Notes under the pieces: model-generated
What the model was told of the DNA's origin: nothing
The model's input: the letters and a program-made list of their open reading frames with translations, nothing else
The model's database searches: none
Assembly (NCBI RefSeq): GCF_023159225.1
Contig: NC_063163.1
Span: 104,067,885-104,131,884, forward strand
DNA: 64,000 bases
Direction of reading: 5' to 3'
Source: Perognathus longimembris pacificus
Taxonomy: Eukaryota > Chordata > Mammalia > Rodentia > Heteromyidae
Shown: positions 36,559 through 47,444 of the stretch, piece after piece
Layout of the letters: every line of letters starts with the position of its first letter
How positions within the stretch are numbered: position 1 is the stretch's first letter
Position numbers and translations under genes: made by a program

Positions 36559-36758
36559 CTGTGAAATGAGCTTTATTTGGGCCTCCTGCATGACCACATT
36601 TGCCAAAGCCATGTCATCTTCTTCCATAAGGAGGTCCTTGCATGGTTTAGCTCTCATTGCCAAAAGCTTGATCTCCTTTGAGCTGAGGACGTCGAATGTA
36701 TCTGAAAGCAATTCACTGGCCTCTGTGTCCAGGGGTAAGATGCCATCAGCAAAGCATG
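36559..36758 (-). CDS. NCAPD3: NCAPD3 exon w15
   Basis: 200 bases; acceptor CTCACAG, donor GTATGT. Encodes [20 protein letters not shown] and on to [23 protein letters not shown]. Near-identical to human as I recall it. Confidence 0.97.
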
Positions 36759-36880
36759 CTGTGAGAAAGCATAGGAGATTTAACAAACTTGTGAGGACAG
36801 GGCCGGGGAGGGGGCGCTTAGAAACATGGGTGTTCCTCAAAGAACAGGTCCTACATGTTATAGACCTGCATTTTATTTTT

Positions 36881-37088
36881 GTTTGTTTTTGTTTTTTTGC
36901 AGGTCCTGGGCCTTGTACTCAGGGCCAGGACACTGTCTCTGAGCTTCTTTTGCTCAAGGATAGCACTCTACCACTTGAGCCACAGCACCACTTCCGGCTT
37001 TGTCTGTTTATGTGGTACTAAGGAATTGAACCCATGGCTTTATGAATGTTAGGCAAGCACTCTATCACTAAGCCACATTCCCGGCCCC
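36881..37088 (-). mobile_element. IDL-Geo dimeric SINE
   Basis: Antisense: T-rich tail, Geo half 'gcaggtcctgggccttgtactcagggcc', ID half ending 'aagccacattcccggcccc'. Flanks 'tgcattttattttt' and 'tgtactttattttt' are probably a slightly diverged target duplication. Sits between exons w14 and w15. Confidence 0.85.
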
Positions 37089-37148
37089 CTGTACTTTATT
37101 TTTAAACACATATTTACCACCTCCTCTCCCCAGCACCACCAGGCCTAC

Positions 37149-37282
37149 CCAAAATACTAAGGCAGATTTTGGAAGTGATATTGAATCGCTGCTCATCTGT
37201 GAAGTGCTCTAGAAGAAACTTGTAGATTCTCATTCGCCTCCCCTTGTTGGTCTTTCCCTTCAGTGAAAACAGCCGCTTCTCT
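37149..37282 (-). CDS. NCAPD3: NCAPD3 exon w14
   Basis: 134 bases; acceptor GCCACAG, donor GTAGGC. Encodes [40 protein letters not shown] and LSIL; HEAT-type helices of the condensin core. Confidence 0.97.
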
Positions 37283-37544
37283 CTGTGGCAGAGTACGACA
37301 GTGTTACCACACACGTGGGTGCAGGTGAAAAGGGTTTAGCACAGCATTGTACCTGCATCTGCAAGGCTCAGTGCAAAGGACACTGGGATTCCAATGTCTT
37401 CCTGGGCATTTGTTTCCCTCAGTGCTCCAAGCTCTGCACAGGACCTGCCACACATGTCCTACCTCTCTGTCTGAATAGCCAGCACCTCCCAAGTCTCCCC
37501 TCTTACCAAGAGATAAGACCATCCACCCCAGCCATGCCACTGAC

Positions 37545-37682
37545 CTTTCGGACTGGGGGAATTTGTTATACTTCTCATGCTTCTCATAGTTGTTGAAGTG
37601 GAATATACACTCAATAAAGTGCTGGAAAAACATGGTGGGGTTCCTCTTCAGTAGCAAGTGAGCCAGGCAGAACTCCCCCAAA
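37545..37682 (-). CDS. NCAPD3: NCAPD3 exon w13
   Basis: 138 bases; acceptor TTTGCAG, donor GTCAGT (non-consensus at +3). Encodes [40 protein letters not shown] and FPQSER. The open frame continues into introns on both sides; only the exon matches the family. Confidence 0.97.
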
Positions 37683-37835
37683 CTGCAAAGTAGAGAGACA
37701 AAAGTGGGAAATCCATTTGCTGCTTGCACAGTCTCTACAAGTACATAAGCATTCTCACTGAGCACAGACAATGGTAAGCGAGGGTAAGAGATTCTAAATC
37801 TACCCAAATACAGCTCCATCATCAAAAGCAAGGCA

Positions 37836-38011
37836 GGCCAGGTGCCAGGGCTCATGCCTATAATTCTAGCTACTCAGGAGGCTGAGATCTGAGGATCATG
37901 GTTTAAAGCCAGCCCAGGCAGAAAAGTCTATGAGATTTATCTCTAATCTCCAAAAAGCCAGAAGTGGAATTGTGGCTCTGAGTTCAACCTCCAGGACACA
38001 CACACACACAG
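37836..38011 (+). mobile_element. B1-Geo type SINE, internally deleted, with target duplication
   Basis: B1 part intact. Geo part lacks its middle ('tgtggctctgagttcaacctccagg'), then a short (CA)n tail. 'agcaaggca' at 37827-37835 and 38012-38020 is the target duplication. Confidence 0.8.
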
Positions 38012-38835
38012 AGCAAGGCAAGAATTCTGCTTATCTTGTCTGTCTCTCAACTTTGCCAAAACTGCTTCAAGCAGAGGCGAGGAGTTCCCAAGCTGACACA
38101 GTGACAAGGACCATCTGGAAAGCAGCATAGGTCCTTCATGCCCAACCTCAACCTGTTGCCAAAACAATGGATACAAACCCATTCCCAGTACCTGAAACTT
38201 GTTTCCAGAGTGGAGAGGAAGAAGAGTTTACAATTTGCACCAGTACGGCATGTACCCTCACAAAATGACTTGTCCTGATTTTGGAATCACCAGCCTGCCC
38301 TGAGTGTGCTCCTTCCACATGTGTCCCAAACCCATTTCTACCAAAATTCTACCAGAAACAGGAAGTGAGTTCTTTCCTGCAATGCCCTGGTCTTTGGCTG
38401 TGGCTCTGCATCCAAGGCCTTCCTGTCCTGAGGGTCTTCATCTCCACATCACCCCTGGGAGTTCCGCCCCTTCCCTCCTTATCTATGAAACAAACCCAGA
38501 TCCTAAGTAGGTGGCTCTCCAACATTTTCTATGCCACCTCTCTGAGTGATCCTATTCTTGGTGATTACTGGCTCCCTAACAAGGACACCACTGCACTTCT
38601 TGTCCTCTCATAAGAAATCTGCTCCTGTCCCACACCCCAAAGTGAAGGGGCAAGGAACACAACTCCCTACTATCACTGTTCACTGAATGTCTACTTGATT
38701 CCCAGCACCATAAATCCTATGCCAAACACAAAGTATCTAGTCAGACAAAGTTGGAAAGAAAGGAAGAGGGGTGCGTGTGAGGAGTTACTGGTTATAAACC
38801 ATATTTATATTTATTATTATAAATAATATAATAAT

Positions 38836-39520
38836 TGTAATGGGGTCCCCTCAAGGGAGGGGACCACAATGTAAGGGGGTCTGAGGTGGGGGATCCCCCA
38901 TCCCTCCAAGAGTCCACCACTCAGAGACAGTCTCAAGTAAAAAGATGAATTTATTGGGGAAGCAAAAAGTATACTGACCGGCCAGGGTCACGGCCCAGAC
39001 TAGGGAGCTGGGATGGGATGGCAACTGTAAAAAGCAGGCTGGCAGCCCAGACTCTGGAACTGGGACTGCGCGCCCCAGGGCCATGCTCGGGTCGGGTTAT
39101 AAAGGCAAACACCATATGGTCAAGCCTGCCACACGCAGGTGGCTAATGAAGTTACAACACTTACAGACCATGCCAGGTCACACACAGGTGGCCAATGGAA
39201 TTACAATCTGCCTCATAGCAACTGTTTGAACCAACCTACCATGTTAGACTTGGCGCATAGATTTGGCAGGGCTCACGATACAGGTGGATACGCCTACTCA
39301 TAGGAGGGCACAGGTTTAGCCCTGAGCGTTCTACTACTCAGGTGGTCAAGCAGTTTACACAATCTTATGACAGCGAAGGGGAACTTCCCTGGATAGAGCG
39401 GGGGAGATCTTAGGGAAGATGGAGTCGGCTTCTGCTCTCTTTAACTAATCTGAGATGAGTCAATGTGATACTCCTCAACAGCCAATGATGGCACTGGCCA
39501 GACCTGACCTCCATATTACA
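38836..39520 (-). mobile_element. Solo LTR of an endogenous retrovirus
   Basis: Read on the minus strand: starts TGTAATATGG, has a TATA-like CCTTTATAACCC (revcomp of 39095-39106 region), an AATAAA about 140 bases later (revcomp near 38949), and ends CCCCATTACA. TGTAAT/ATTACA form the terminal inverted repeat. TAAT at 38832-38835 and 39521-39524 fits a 4-base integration duplication. No internal genes or second LTR are present, so this is a recombined remnant without coding capacity. Confidence 0.75.
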
Positions 39521-40010
39521 TAATATAAGAATAATATAAGAATGTAAATTATTGTAAATAATACCCTATGGCTGGTCCATACGGACCAGGAGCTGCCTTG
39601 GCTCCTGCCATGTGCATACTACATACTCTGAATTACTTAGATCTGGTTTTCCTCCACATTTCAAATTCCAACAAGAACCACAGGGTCTTCAATGCTCATG
39701 AAGCTGTCAACTGTTACCTTAACTTTCTGCTTTCCTAACTTCATTGTCTCCAGTGACCACTCCCCCATAGCATCCTTTCTCTGTCACTGTACCCCGACCT
39801 TATCCTTGCATCCTGCATGTCTCTACATTGAACCTCAGAAGACACCTCCAGAACTCAAGGATTATCCTCCCAGCTGTCCAAATGCCCACCCATCACACTT
39901 GTTCTACAATCTCAAGGAGCCCTCTAGGTAGAAAAATACTTCCTTCCTCCCCAAACTAATCATCTTTGTGTTTTCTCCCTTTTCTTTCTTTTTATTTTTT
40001 TCTTTTCCTT

Positions 40011-40217
40011 TTTGTTGTGCTGGTCCTGGAGCTTGGCCTCAGGGCCAGGGCTTTGTGCCTAAGGCCAGTTCTCTACCACTTGAGCCATAGCTCTACTTCC
40101 TTTTTTTTAGCCTTGAATAATCTCATGGGCTTTCCTGATTGAGCTGGCTTAGAACCACGATCCTCAGATCTCAGGCTCCTGAGTAGCTATGATTACAGGC
40201 ATGAGTCACCAGCAGTT
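40011..40217 (-). mobile_element. B1-Geo type composite SINE
   Basis: Antisense T-rich tail, Geo half 'gtgctggtcctggagcttggcctcagg', then 'gatcctcagatctcaggctcctgagtagctatgattacaggcatgagtcaccagc'. Confidence 0.8.
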
Positions 40218-40455
40218 AGCTCCCTTCTTTGCCTTAGTAACAGTTTATATTAGTCATTTTTTTGCCTTGAATTCTTATACCTGCCTTATACTTCTGCAGC
40301 AATTGCTAAGTTACAGACTGTACTTGTTACTTGGATTTCACCCAGTGTTTACTGGACTACAAACTCACCACCTAGTGGGCAGAAGAGGAAATACATCATA
40401 CAATTTTGTTTCCCCCAAATTTGGATTTATCAGACCAACTAAAAATGTTACATAG

Positions 40456-40535
40456 CACCAAAGATTAGCATAATGGTTGAACACTCGTCTTGAATACATA
40501 AGGCTGAGTTTGATCCTCAGCACTGCCAAAAAAAA
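40456..40535 (+). mobile_element. ID-like SINE monomer
   Basis: 'caaagattagcataatggttgaacactcgtcttgaatacataaggctgagtttgatcctcagcactgcc' plus A-tail. Confidence 0.6.
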
Positions 40536-40824
40536 ATTACTCATGCAAAAAAGACACTTCAGGAAATCCCATTGGACCAAAAGTAAATTCAGTAGGCTCT
40601 ATGACTACAGTCTCTGTAAAATCGACATTGGCAGTTAGTATGGAAAAATTACACCTTAATCAAAGCAGACAGACCTGGCCTTTGGCCTAAACAGAGATCA
40701 GATTATCTTACATTTCAGTTAACCAACATAGTCACTAGGTTTTCAAAGTAGAAAATCCTAGCCCACATTTGAACTATGGTTTAAATAAACTCAGACTGCA
40801 GAGATAAAACTGTGAGGCTGAAAA

Positions 40825-40825
<1 letters not shown>

Positions 40826-40856
<31 letters not shown>
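40826..40856. repeat. (TG)n microsatellite
   Basis: About 15 TG units. Confidence 0.95.
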
Positions 40857-40859
<3 letters not shown>

Positions 40860-41802
40860 TACGTGTGTAAAATGCTACAAGAAGTGCCGATCAATCTTAC
40901 TATAGTGTAAGTTATCTTCTTATCTGTCCTCATTTCTTTCTGACTGATAATCTATAAAGCACCTATATTTTGATTCTACATATATTTTACACACTGATAA
41001 GTGCTTAATATATTTGCTGCAATGTATTTTAATTTTCTACTTAACAGAAATATCAACATTGTATACAGTGTGCACATTTATTGTGCCATGAGATGTCTCA
41101 ACACATATATACATTGTATAGTGTTTAAATTAGGTTAAACAAAATTATTGTCTTGTTTTGTTTTGTAACTATGCCCATGAAGAAGCTCACAAAAACCAGG
41201 AAAACAAGGAAATACAAGCTAAACAGGCCATATTCCATCCTGCACTTATTGTCTGAGCACATGCACTTTGAATGTCTAGCTCTGTGGCACCACTGCATAG
41301 ACAGCAAGCAGTCAGCAGACAGTGCTAGGGAGCACTGAAAAGGAAGGAGAGAGCAACACAGTTATTGCTTCATTTGCCCAACTATACAAAGGAAAAAAAA
41401 ATCCAGACAGTCCTAGCTTTTTGCTTCTGGATCTAGACAGTATTAATTAGACTGTTAACCTTCTACCACATGTTGTCATGTGAAATGTTCCTCCTTAGGA
41501 AATTACACCCAAAGAAAACTCAGCAGAAATTCTTGCAATGGAGCTCAGACTAAATTATTGGTGACCACATTTAGAACCAGAGGGACCCATTATTCTATGC
41601 TATTTATAGTTAATGAACGAACTCTATAAAGACTTTCTCCCCACTGCAATAGCTTTTGCCATGGCATTCAACATCCTATTTTCCAATTGCGCACTTGCTT
41701 TAAAAAGAGTTATTCATATAATACAAGGTAGGGTAGCTAATTCTATCAGGCCATTTCTTAACCCCTAGAAAATGAGTCCTTAAAAAACCCCAAAAACAAT
41801 AC

Positions 41803-42030
41803 CAGGGTGAGGCTCTAGTAGTTCATTCCTGTAAATCTTAGCTATTCAGGAGGCTGAGATCAAGAAAATCTCAATCTCTGTTGAAAGTTTGCCTGGGCAG
41901 AAAAGTCCAAGAGATTCTAACCCTAAAATAACCAATAAAGAGCAGGAGGCATGGCTCAAGGGGTAGAGCACCAGCCAAGCAAGCAAACTAAGCAAGTATG
42001 AGATACTGAGTTCAAGCCCTAGTACTGCCA
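41803..42030 (+). mobile_element. B1-Geo type composite SINE
   Basis: 'gggtgaggctctagtagttcattcctgtaaatcttagctattcagg', linker, Geo part 'catggctcaaggggtagagcacc...gagttcaagccctagtactgcc'. Confidence 0.75.
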
Positions 42031-42063
42031 AACACACAAGGAAAAACCAAAACAAAACAAAAA

Positions 42064-42265
42064 GAAGCTGTACGTAGTGGTACATGCTTATAATCCCAGT
42101 TATTTGGAAGCTAGAGGCAGGAGATTTGTAAGTTGAGACCAGCAGGCAAAGACAGCAAGACTCTGTGTCAAAAACAAAAGGTATGGGGCGGGGTGTGGGA
42201 GCATACCTCAACTGGTGAGTAACTAGCATGTGTGAAGCCCTTAGTTCAATCCCCAGTGCTACCAG
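42064..42265 (+). mobile_element. B1-like then ID-like SINE
   Basis: 42064-42178: 'agctgtacgtagtggtacatgcttataatcccag' (B1). 42186-42265: 'ggggtgtgggagcatacctcaactggtgagtaac...agttcaatccccagtgc' (ID-type). Confidence 0.6.
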
Positions 42266-42360
42266 AAAAAAAAAGAAAAAAATAAGGAAGGAAGGGAGGG
42301 AGGAAGGAATTAACAATTGGCAAAGTAATATACCTCACTTCCAGTCCTCAAGAAACACTT

Positions 42361-42476
42361 ATTTTATTTATTTATTTATTTGTTGGTCGTGGGGCTTGAA
42401 CTCTGGGCCTAGGCACTGTCTCTAAGCTCTTCAGCTCAAGGCTAGCACTCTACCACTTGAGCCACAGTGCCACTTC
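42361..42476 (-). mobile_element. Solitary Geo SINE with its own target duplication
   Basis: Antisense: (ATTT)n tail, then only the Geo half (read on + as 'gtggggcttgaactctggg...accacttgagccacagtgccactt'). 'caagaaacactt' at 42349-42360 and 42477-42488 brackets it exactly, so no left monomer was inserted. Confidence 0.9.
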
Positions 42477-42986
42477 CAAGAAACACTTCTTTATACAAGG
42501 AGCCTTGTAATTTATATGTTCAAATTCACACTGCAATTATCTTAATTCCTAAAATTTCTCCTTTACAAGTTCTAGACTTAAAGGAAAGTTGTAACTCTTT
42601 ATCAAAAATAACATTTTTTAAAGTGGGGGTGGCCTAGAAATCAATATAATCAAGTCAACAATCAATGGCTTGCTTCTATCCTGTACAGTGTGATACGACA
42701 AAGGCATGGGCAGTTTATTACTCTTTCAGGGAGAGAAACATTAGGAAATATAGTAGGCACTGAGATTATTTGGATGGACCTAGCAGGTATTGTTTTATTT
42801 TTAACTTAAATATGAAAATCTGTTGTATAGTTCAGTAACTTAAAAGTTGGCTCATTTTTCTGGCAACTATCAAAAGCCCCCTAAATCTCAAATAACTGAG
42901 CTGTAGATCAAGTTGAAAGAAAAAAATCTAGTGTATACCAGAATGAGGTATATTGTCCAGCCAGGTGACAAGTGAGAGAGTTTTAC

Positions 42987-43066
42987 CTGGCAACATCTGG
43001 TTGTGAATCGATCAGTGTGCTGACAAAGTGAAAGAACAGAGAGCCTTTCCATTTCACAAACTCCTC
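42987..43066 (-). CDS. NCAPD3: NCAPD3 exon w12
   Basis: 80 bases; acceptor TTGACAG, donor GTAAAA. Encodes EEFVKWKGSLFFHFVSTLID and SQPDVA; part of the Cnd1-type HEAT region. Confidence 0.97.
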
Positions 43067-43264
43067 CTGTCAAAGAGAAATCAGCATAATTTCAGGATGA
43101 ATTTAGGCGCATTTAGTCACAGAGCCACTCACCTACTTTGTTTATGTGACATCACTCCTTCGGGCCTCTGGTCTATCTAGGATGAATGAGCTCAGTTGGG
43201 TAGCACTCACTGCCCACTATCTTGAAACCTCATCCCCATTTGACAGTACAAAGACATGTATGTG

Positions 43265-43471
43265 GGGCTGGGGATATAGCCTAGTGGCAAGAGTGCCTGC
43301 CTCGGATACACGAGGCCCTAGGTTCGATTCCCCAGCACCACATATACAGAAAACAGCCAGAAGTGGCGCTGTGGCTCAAGTGGCGGAGTGCTAGCCTTGA
43401 GCGGGAAGAAGCCAGGGACAGTGCTCAGGCCCTGAGTCCAAGGCCCAGGACTGGCCAAAAAAAAAAAAGAA
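43265..43471 (+). mobile_element. IDL-Geo dimeric SINE, first of a stacked pair
   Basis: Intact box A 'tagcctagtgg' and box B 'ggttcgattcc' in the ID half; full Geo half. 'aaagacatgtatgtg' at 43250-43264 and 43472-43486 is a perfect 15-base target duplication. Confidence 0.95.
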
Positions 43472-43486
43472 AAAGACATGTATGTG

Positions 43487-43668
43487 GGCTGGGAATGTGG
43501 CTTAGTAGTAGAGTGCTTGCCTAGTGTATGCATGAAGCCCTGGGTTCGATTCCTTGGTACCATATATTCAGAAAAAGCTGGAAGTGGCACTGTGGCTCAA
43601 CTGGTAGAGTGCTAGCCTTGAGCAAAAGCAGCTCAGGGATAGTGATCAGGCTCTGAGTTCAAGTCCCA

Positions 43669-43719
<51 letters not shown>
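43487..43719 (+). mobile_element. IDL-Geo dimeric SINE, second of the pair, with (CA)n tail
   Basis: Starts at the right-hand copy of the first element's target. Ends in a (CA)n of about 50 bases (43670-43719), followed by 'aatgtatgtg', a third, slightly altered copy of the target end. Confidence 0.9.
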
Positions 43720-43721
<2 letters not shown>

Positions 43722-43729
43722 GTATGTGA

Positions 43730-44348
43730 GTAGGACATCATCAAATCTTAGGAAAATGACTCAGAGCATATATGGCTTTCACAGGACAGAGCTGTAGATG
43801 CCTCTATTAGGAACACAACACATCCATGAGGCTGGACATATAACTTAGTGACATGCTTTGTCTGTAGAAATCAAATAGTATTTCCTCCTCAGCACAGCCC
43901 AACCATGTAGCTCTCAATGTACAAAAGAATGTCTAGTGCTCAGCAGAGCCTTATAGTTCTACATTCTTTCATACACTGAACTCTCAGAACAAGGATGTGA
44001 GACAGCCCAGCAAAAAGTATGATCCTTGTTTTTACAAAAGAAGAAGTCTGAAAAATGTGGATTAGTTCAAGGTCAAAACGAGTAACAGAACTGGAACTTG
44101 TGTGCTTTTCTCTCCAAGGTATTTATTTGTAAAAGTGGAACTTCATAGGGCTTGAAAGGATGCCTGCACAAACCCCAAACGAATAGTCTCAAGTTAAGGA
44201 TCTGATAAAACAGACTGCACTGAACTTGGGAAGCATGCTAATGTAAAGTTATTTTTGGACTCTACTACACAGCAAGCACATTTCCTCTGCTAACTGAGTG
44301 TTCCCTTAAGCCAGAAGCAGTGGTTGGTGGAATGGAAAAAAGACATAC
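43730..44348 (-). other. NCAPD3: NCAPD3 intron between w11 and w12, part without repeats
   Basis: No recognisable repeats or coding signal. Confidence 0.7.
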
Positions 44349-44587
44349 CTGCAAGAGGTTGGTAAGCAAGAAGAGAGTCTGCTTTCGGATAAAGGGGTCT
44401 GAATCCTTCAGACAAATGGAGATGTTGGGAATGTACTTGTCCACCATGACTGTGTATCGGATACAAAGATCACACATCACAATGATGACGTTGTTGCGAA
44501 TGGCCACATCCTCACACACCTCGAGCTCTCGCACAAGGGCTGGGATGCTCTCCTTGGCCAGGTCCTCATTCTGCAGGCAGAGCTTAC
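44349..44587 (-). CDS. NCAPD3: NCAPD3 exon w11 (core of Cnd1 region)
   Basis: 239 bases; acceptor GTAACAG at the 5' side, donor GTATGT. Encodes [40 protein letters not shown] and on to [20 protein letters not shown], the best conserved HEAT stretch shared with CAP-D2. The exon itself begins GTAAGC, a donor-like sequence. Confidence 0.98.
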
Positions 44588-45621
44588 CTGTTACAGAAAA
44601 GACAGAGATACCTAGACTCAGCTCTGCGGATTTTATTTAAAGTTAAGCCATCGTGCCCACAATCATAAGCAACAAAAGCTGAAAGATAGACAAAACCATC
44701 TAAGTATCAGAAAGTTCAAAGTACCTTAAGGGAAAACAGAATCCCATCAGTGGTTGAAGGAGATATATGCTTTGGGATGTTACTCTATCTACGTGACTAA
44801 AATGATCTTCTTTTTTAGTAAGTCAACATTTGAAATTTGCAGCTACCAATATACCTAGAAAATGACCTATAAAAGCTGATGGTTCATGTTCCATTATACA
44901 TATATCCAAAATACCTAATGAATTTGCAATGTGAGTGAAGTAGGGAGGAAAAAAATGTCAGCAAGTTTACTTTGTTTCTTCTTCCTAATTAGAGAAAGGT
45001 TGCTAAATTTTATTGGTTTGTGTGTTTGTCTGGTGGCCTGGGGATTTTGCTCTTGTTTGCATTTCTTGCACATTTTTAAAGAAATCAATATCACAAAAAA
45101 TGCATAACTTTTATCTACCACAAAATAACACAGTCATAATGAGAGAAAAAAAACTCAGATTATAGCACAGAGGTCAGTATTTTCCTAGCAACTATTTGAG
45201 TTCATGTACAAATATGCTTAAGGCTCTTCTGCCAACTCTGGAAAGTATGAAATAAACCATTTCCTTTTATGAACTGAACTTCAAATTCATTTTTCCATTT
45301 CTAGAACTCAGGGTAGCACTTGGAATACAGTTCTAGATAAACAGACTTTGTGGTGCTATCATGTAAATATTGTTGTTGAAAAAAAAAAGACAGGAAAAGG
45401 TATAGCTGTAGTAAATTAACACAACCTAAGAACAGAAGCTCGATACGGAATGGTTCTGAGTGTCAGTCTTGCTTAGTTACTGCCTGAGGACTCTGAGCAG
45501 TACTAAGGTCGCAGAGCTGGGATCCCAGGGAAATTACTTCACAGCAGAAGAGCCAGAGCAGGTATAACGTTAGGAGCATGCAGCACGGTGCAGTGCATGA
45601 ACTTAAATTAAAGACAAAAGC
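44588..45621 (-). other. NCAPD3: NCAPD3 intron between w10 and w11, part without repeats
   Basis: AT-rich intron, no recognisable repeat. Confidence 0.7.
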
Positions 45622-45856
45622 TCCTGGAGTGTCAATGGGTCATGTCTACAATCCTACACAAGAAATTGAGATCTGAGGATTGAGATTCGAAGCCAGCCTG
45701 TGTAGAAAAGTTTGCGAGATTCTCTCTCTCCAATTAACCAGCAAAATGCCACACTACAGGTGTGGCTCAAGTGATAGAGCAACAGCCATGAGTATGGCCC
45801 TGATATCAGCGTACACGTACACACACATACACACACACACACACACAAACACACAG
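45622..45856 (+). mobile_element. B1-Geo type SINE with (CA)n tail
   Basis: Diverged B1 part 'gtgtcaatgggtcatgtctacaatcctac', linker 'gagattctctctctccaattaacc', shortened Geo part, then (AC)n at 45811-45856. It lies 68 bases from exon w10. Confidence 0.7.
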
Positions 45857-45923
45857 AGGCAAAAGCCACATGTGGAAGCAGACAGCACAGTCCCATTTCC
45901 ACCCACATGGTAGGTATCCTTAC

Positions 45924-46031
45924 CTAAGGTGATGATGGCATGCGCCCTGATCACGGAGGGCATGACCGAGCCTCTGGCCTTAGAGACTGGCTGTGCAGGT
46001 GGGGCATCACTGGTACCTTGCGATGCTGGCA
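45924..46031 (-). CDS. NCAPD3: NCAPD3 exon w10
   Basis: 108 bases; acceptor CCTGCAG, donor GTAAGG. Encodes [20 protein letters not shown] (variable linker) then [16 protein letters not shown] (conserved). The intron to w9 is only 94 bases. Confidence 0.97.
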
Positions 46032-46125
46032 CTGCAGGGAAGAGAAAGGGTTTACTGGACAATGCATTGGCAGCCAATGCAGCCCCAAGACCGCGCAGTG
46101 CAGAAGGTAACTTTGGATGCCTTAC

Positions 46126-46240
46126 AATGATCTCCGTCAGTGGAAGAGGCCAGGATGGACTGAACCAGAAGAAAGATTCTCTTCTCCACTCTGGATGGAC
46201 ACAGCTGAGCGACGTCTCCCAGGGTAAAAATGTATTTCAC
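46126..46240 (-). CDS. NCAPD3: NCAPD3 exon w9
   Basis: 115 bases; acceptor TTTGCAG, donor GTAAGG. Encodes [20 protein letters not shown] and [18 protein letters not shown]. Confidence 0.97.
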
Positions 46241-46585
46241 CTGCAAAGACCATGGTTTTGCAGTGAAAAGGAGGCAGAAGGAAAATGAGCTGCAGTGAGT
46301 AACAACATGTCAATGAAGTTTGTTTGTTCTTTGGTGACAAGACTTCATCTTATTTCAGAAAAATAGATATCAGTAGAAAAGTTCAGTCATTTCTTAATGA
46401 AGCCTACTCAAAATTAGAGTGGCCATATAGTTTTATCATCTAAATCCAGACATCTCTGTGTGAGTAATTGGGTATAAAAGTTAATAATTTGGTTGTGATG
46501 AAAGGTGAAAAGGTTATCTTGGGTAAACTATGAAAGATTTATTTATCTATAATCCCACCTCTAAGGATATCATTATTATGTTTTT

Positions 46586-46818
46586 TGATGATGTTATTTG
46601 AGACTGGGTCTTGCTATCTGGCCCAAGCTGGCCTCAAACCTGTGATCCTTCTGCCTCCGCCTTCCAAATGCTGGGATTACCATGTCTAGATTAACACATC
46701 ATTACTATTTTTCTCTTTTCTTTTTCTTCTAGGTCCAGGACCAGGACTCAAACTTGGCACCTGCGGCTGCTTCTGATCATTGGCTGGCACTCTACCAAAT
46801 GAGCCACACCTCCAATCC
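46586..46818 (-). mobile_element. B1-like and Geo/ID-like SINE pair
   Basis: 46586-46690: antisense B1 ('gagactgggtcttgctatctggcccaagctggcctcaaacc...aatgctgggattacc'). 46727-46818: antisense tRNA-type unit ('accaggactcaaacttgg...ggcactctaccaaatgagccacacctcc'). Confidence 0.6.
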
Positions 46819-47097
46819 CTCATTATTATTTTTATGCAGCTTTTGTTTTTCTATAATCACATGCTTTATCTTTACCTTTATTATATACTTACTAATGATG
46901 TTACTTCAATTATTACTTTGAACAATGAGCATCCTTTTATGCTAGCATATAGAATAAATATGTTTGATGACTACATTAAGTCTGCCACTGAAAAACAAAG
47001 GATGCCATCTTAATTTTGCTCATTATCCACAACTGGTGAATGTTTACATTATTTTTAACTCTTTGGCTTTGTTTACATCAGCTCTGGTGAATACTTC

Positions 47098-47178
47098 TAT
47101 GTTCCTGGAACTCCTGATCTTCCTGCCTTAGCCTCCTGAGTGCAGGGATTATAGGCATGGAATACCACACCCAGCCTA
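47098..47178 (-). mobile_element. B1-like SINE, partial
   Basis: 'ctggaactcctgatcttcctgccttagcctcctgagtgcagggattataggc'. Confidence 0.6.
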
Positions 47179-47444
47179 ATAAGAAACTGAGAAACGCAAG
47201 ACTCACTCAAATCCTGGGCCAAGTCTGTGCTACATACCATGGCCTTATTATCTAAGGCATTCAGACTCTCACAACGATAATATTTACTACTGAGTCTGCC
47301 TCGGTATGATTGTTTTCTTGGTAATAACTCTAAACTTTGTCTATAATCACTAAAGCTTAAGCTGGAAAAGTAGAAACTGAACATAGAAAAGAAGTGCTCT
47401 TTAAAAAAAAAAAAACAACAGAATGAACGAGCCAACCCATTAGG

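Larger units (their letters stand above)
37683..42986 (-). other. NCAPD3: NCAPD3 intron between w12 and w13
   Basis: 5.3 kb: SINEs at 37836, 40011, 40456, 41803-42265 and 42361, a solo LTR at 38836-39520 and a (GT)n at 40826-40856. 38020-38830, 39530-39960, 40530-40825 and 40860-41800 show nothing recognisable. Confidence 0.8.

Noticed and set aside
36521..37021. 166-codon plus-strand open frame
   Set aside because: Antisense of NCAPD3 exon w15 and of an IDL-Geo SINE.
37304..37855. 183-codon minus-strand open frame
   Set aside because: Only 37545-37682 matches NCAPD3 and is bounded by splice sites; the rest is read-through into introns.
38836..39520. Promoter or exon of a host gene at the TATA-like box of the LTR
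   Set aside because: The LTR structure explains TATA and AATAAA; it lies on the same strand as NCAPD3, but I see no donor site or open frame to support an LTR-driven exon.
41846..42316. 156-codon minus-strand open frame
   Set aside because: Lies entirely across antisense B1/Geo/ID SINEs; no gene support.
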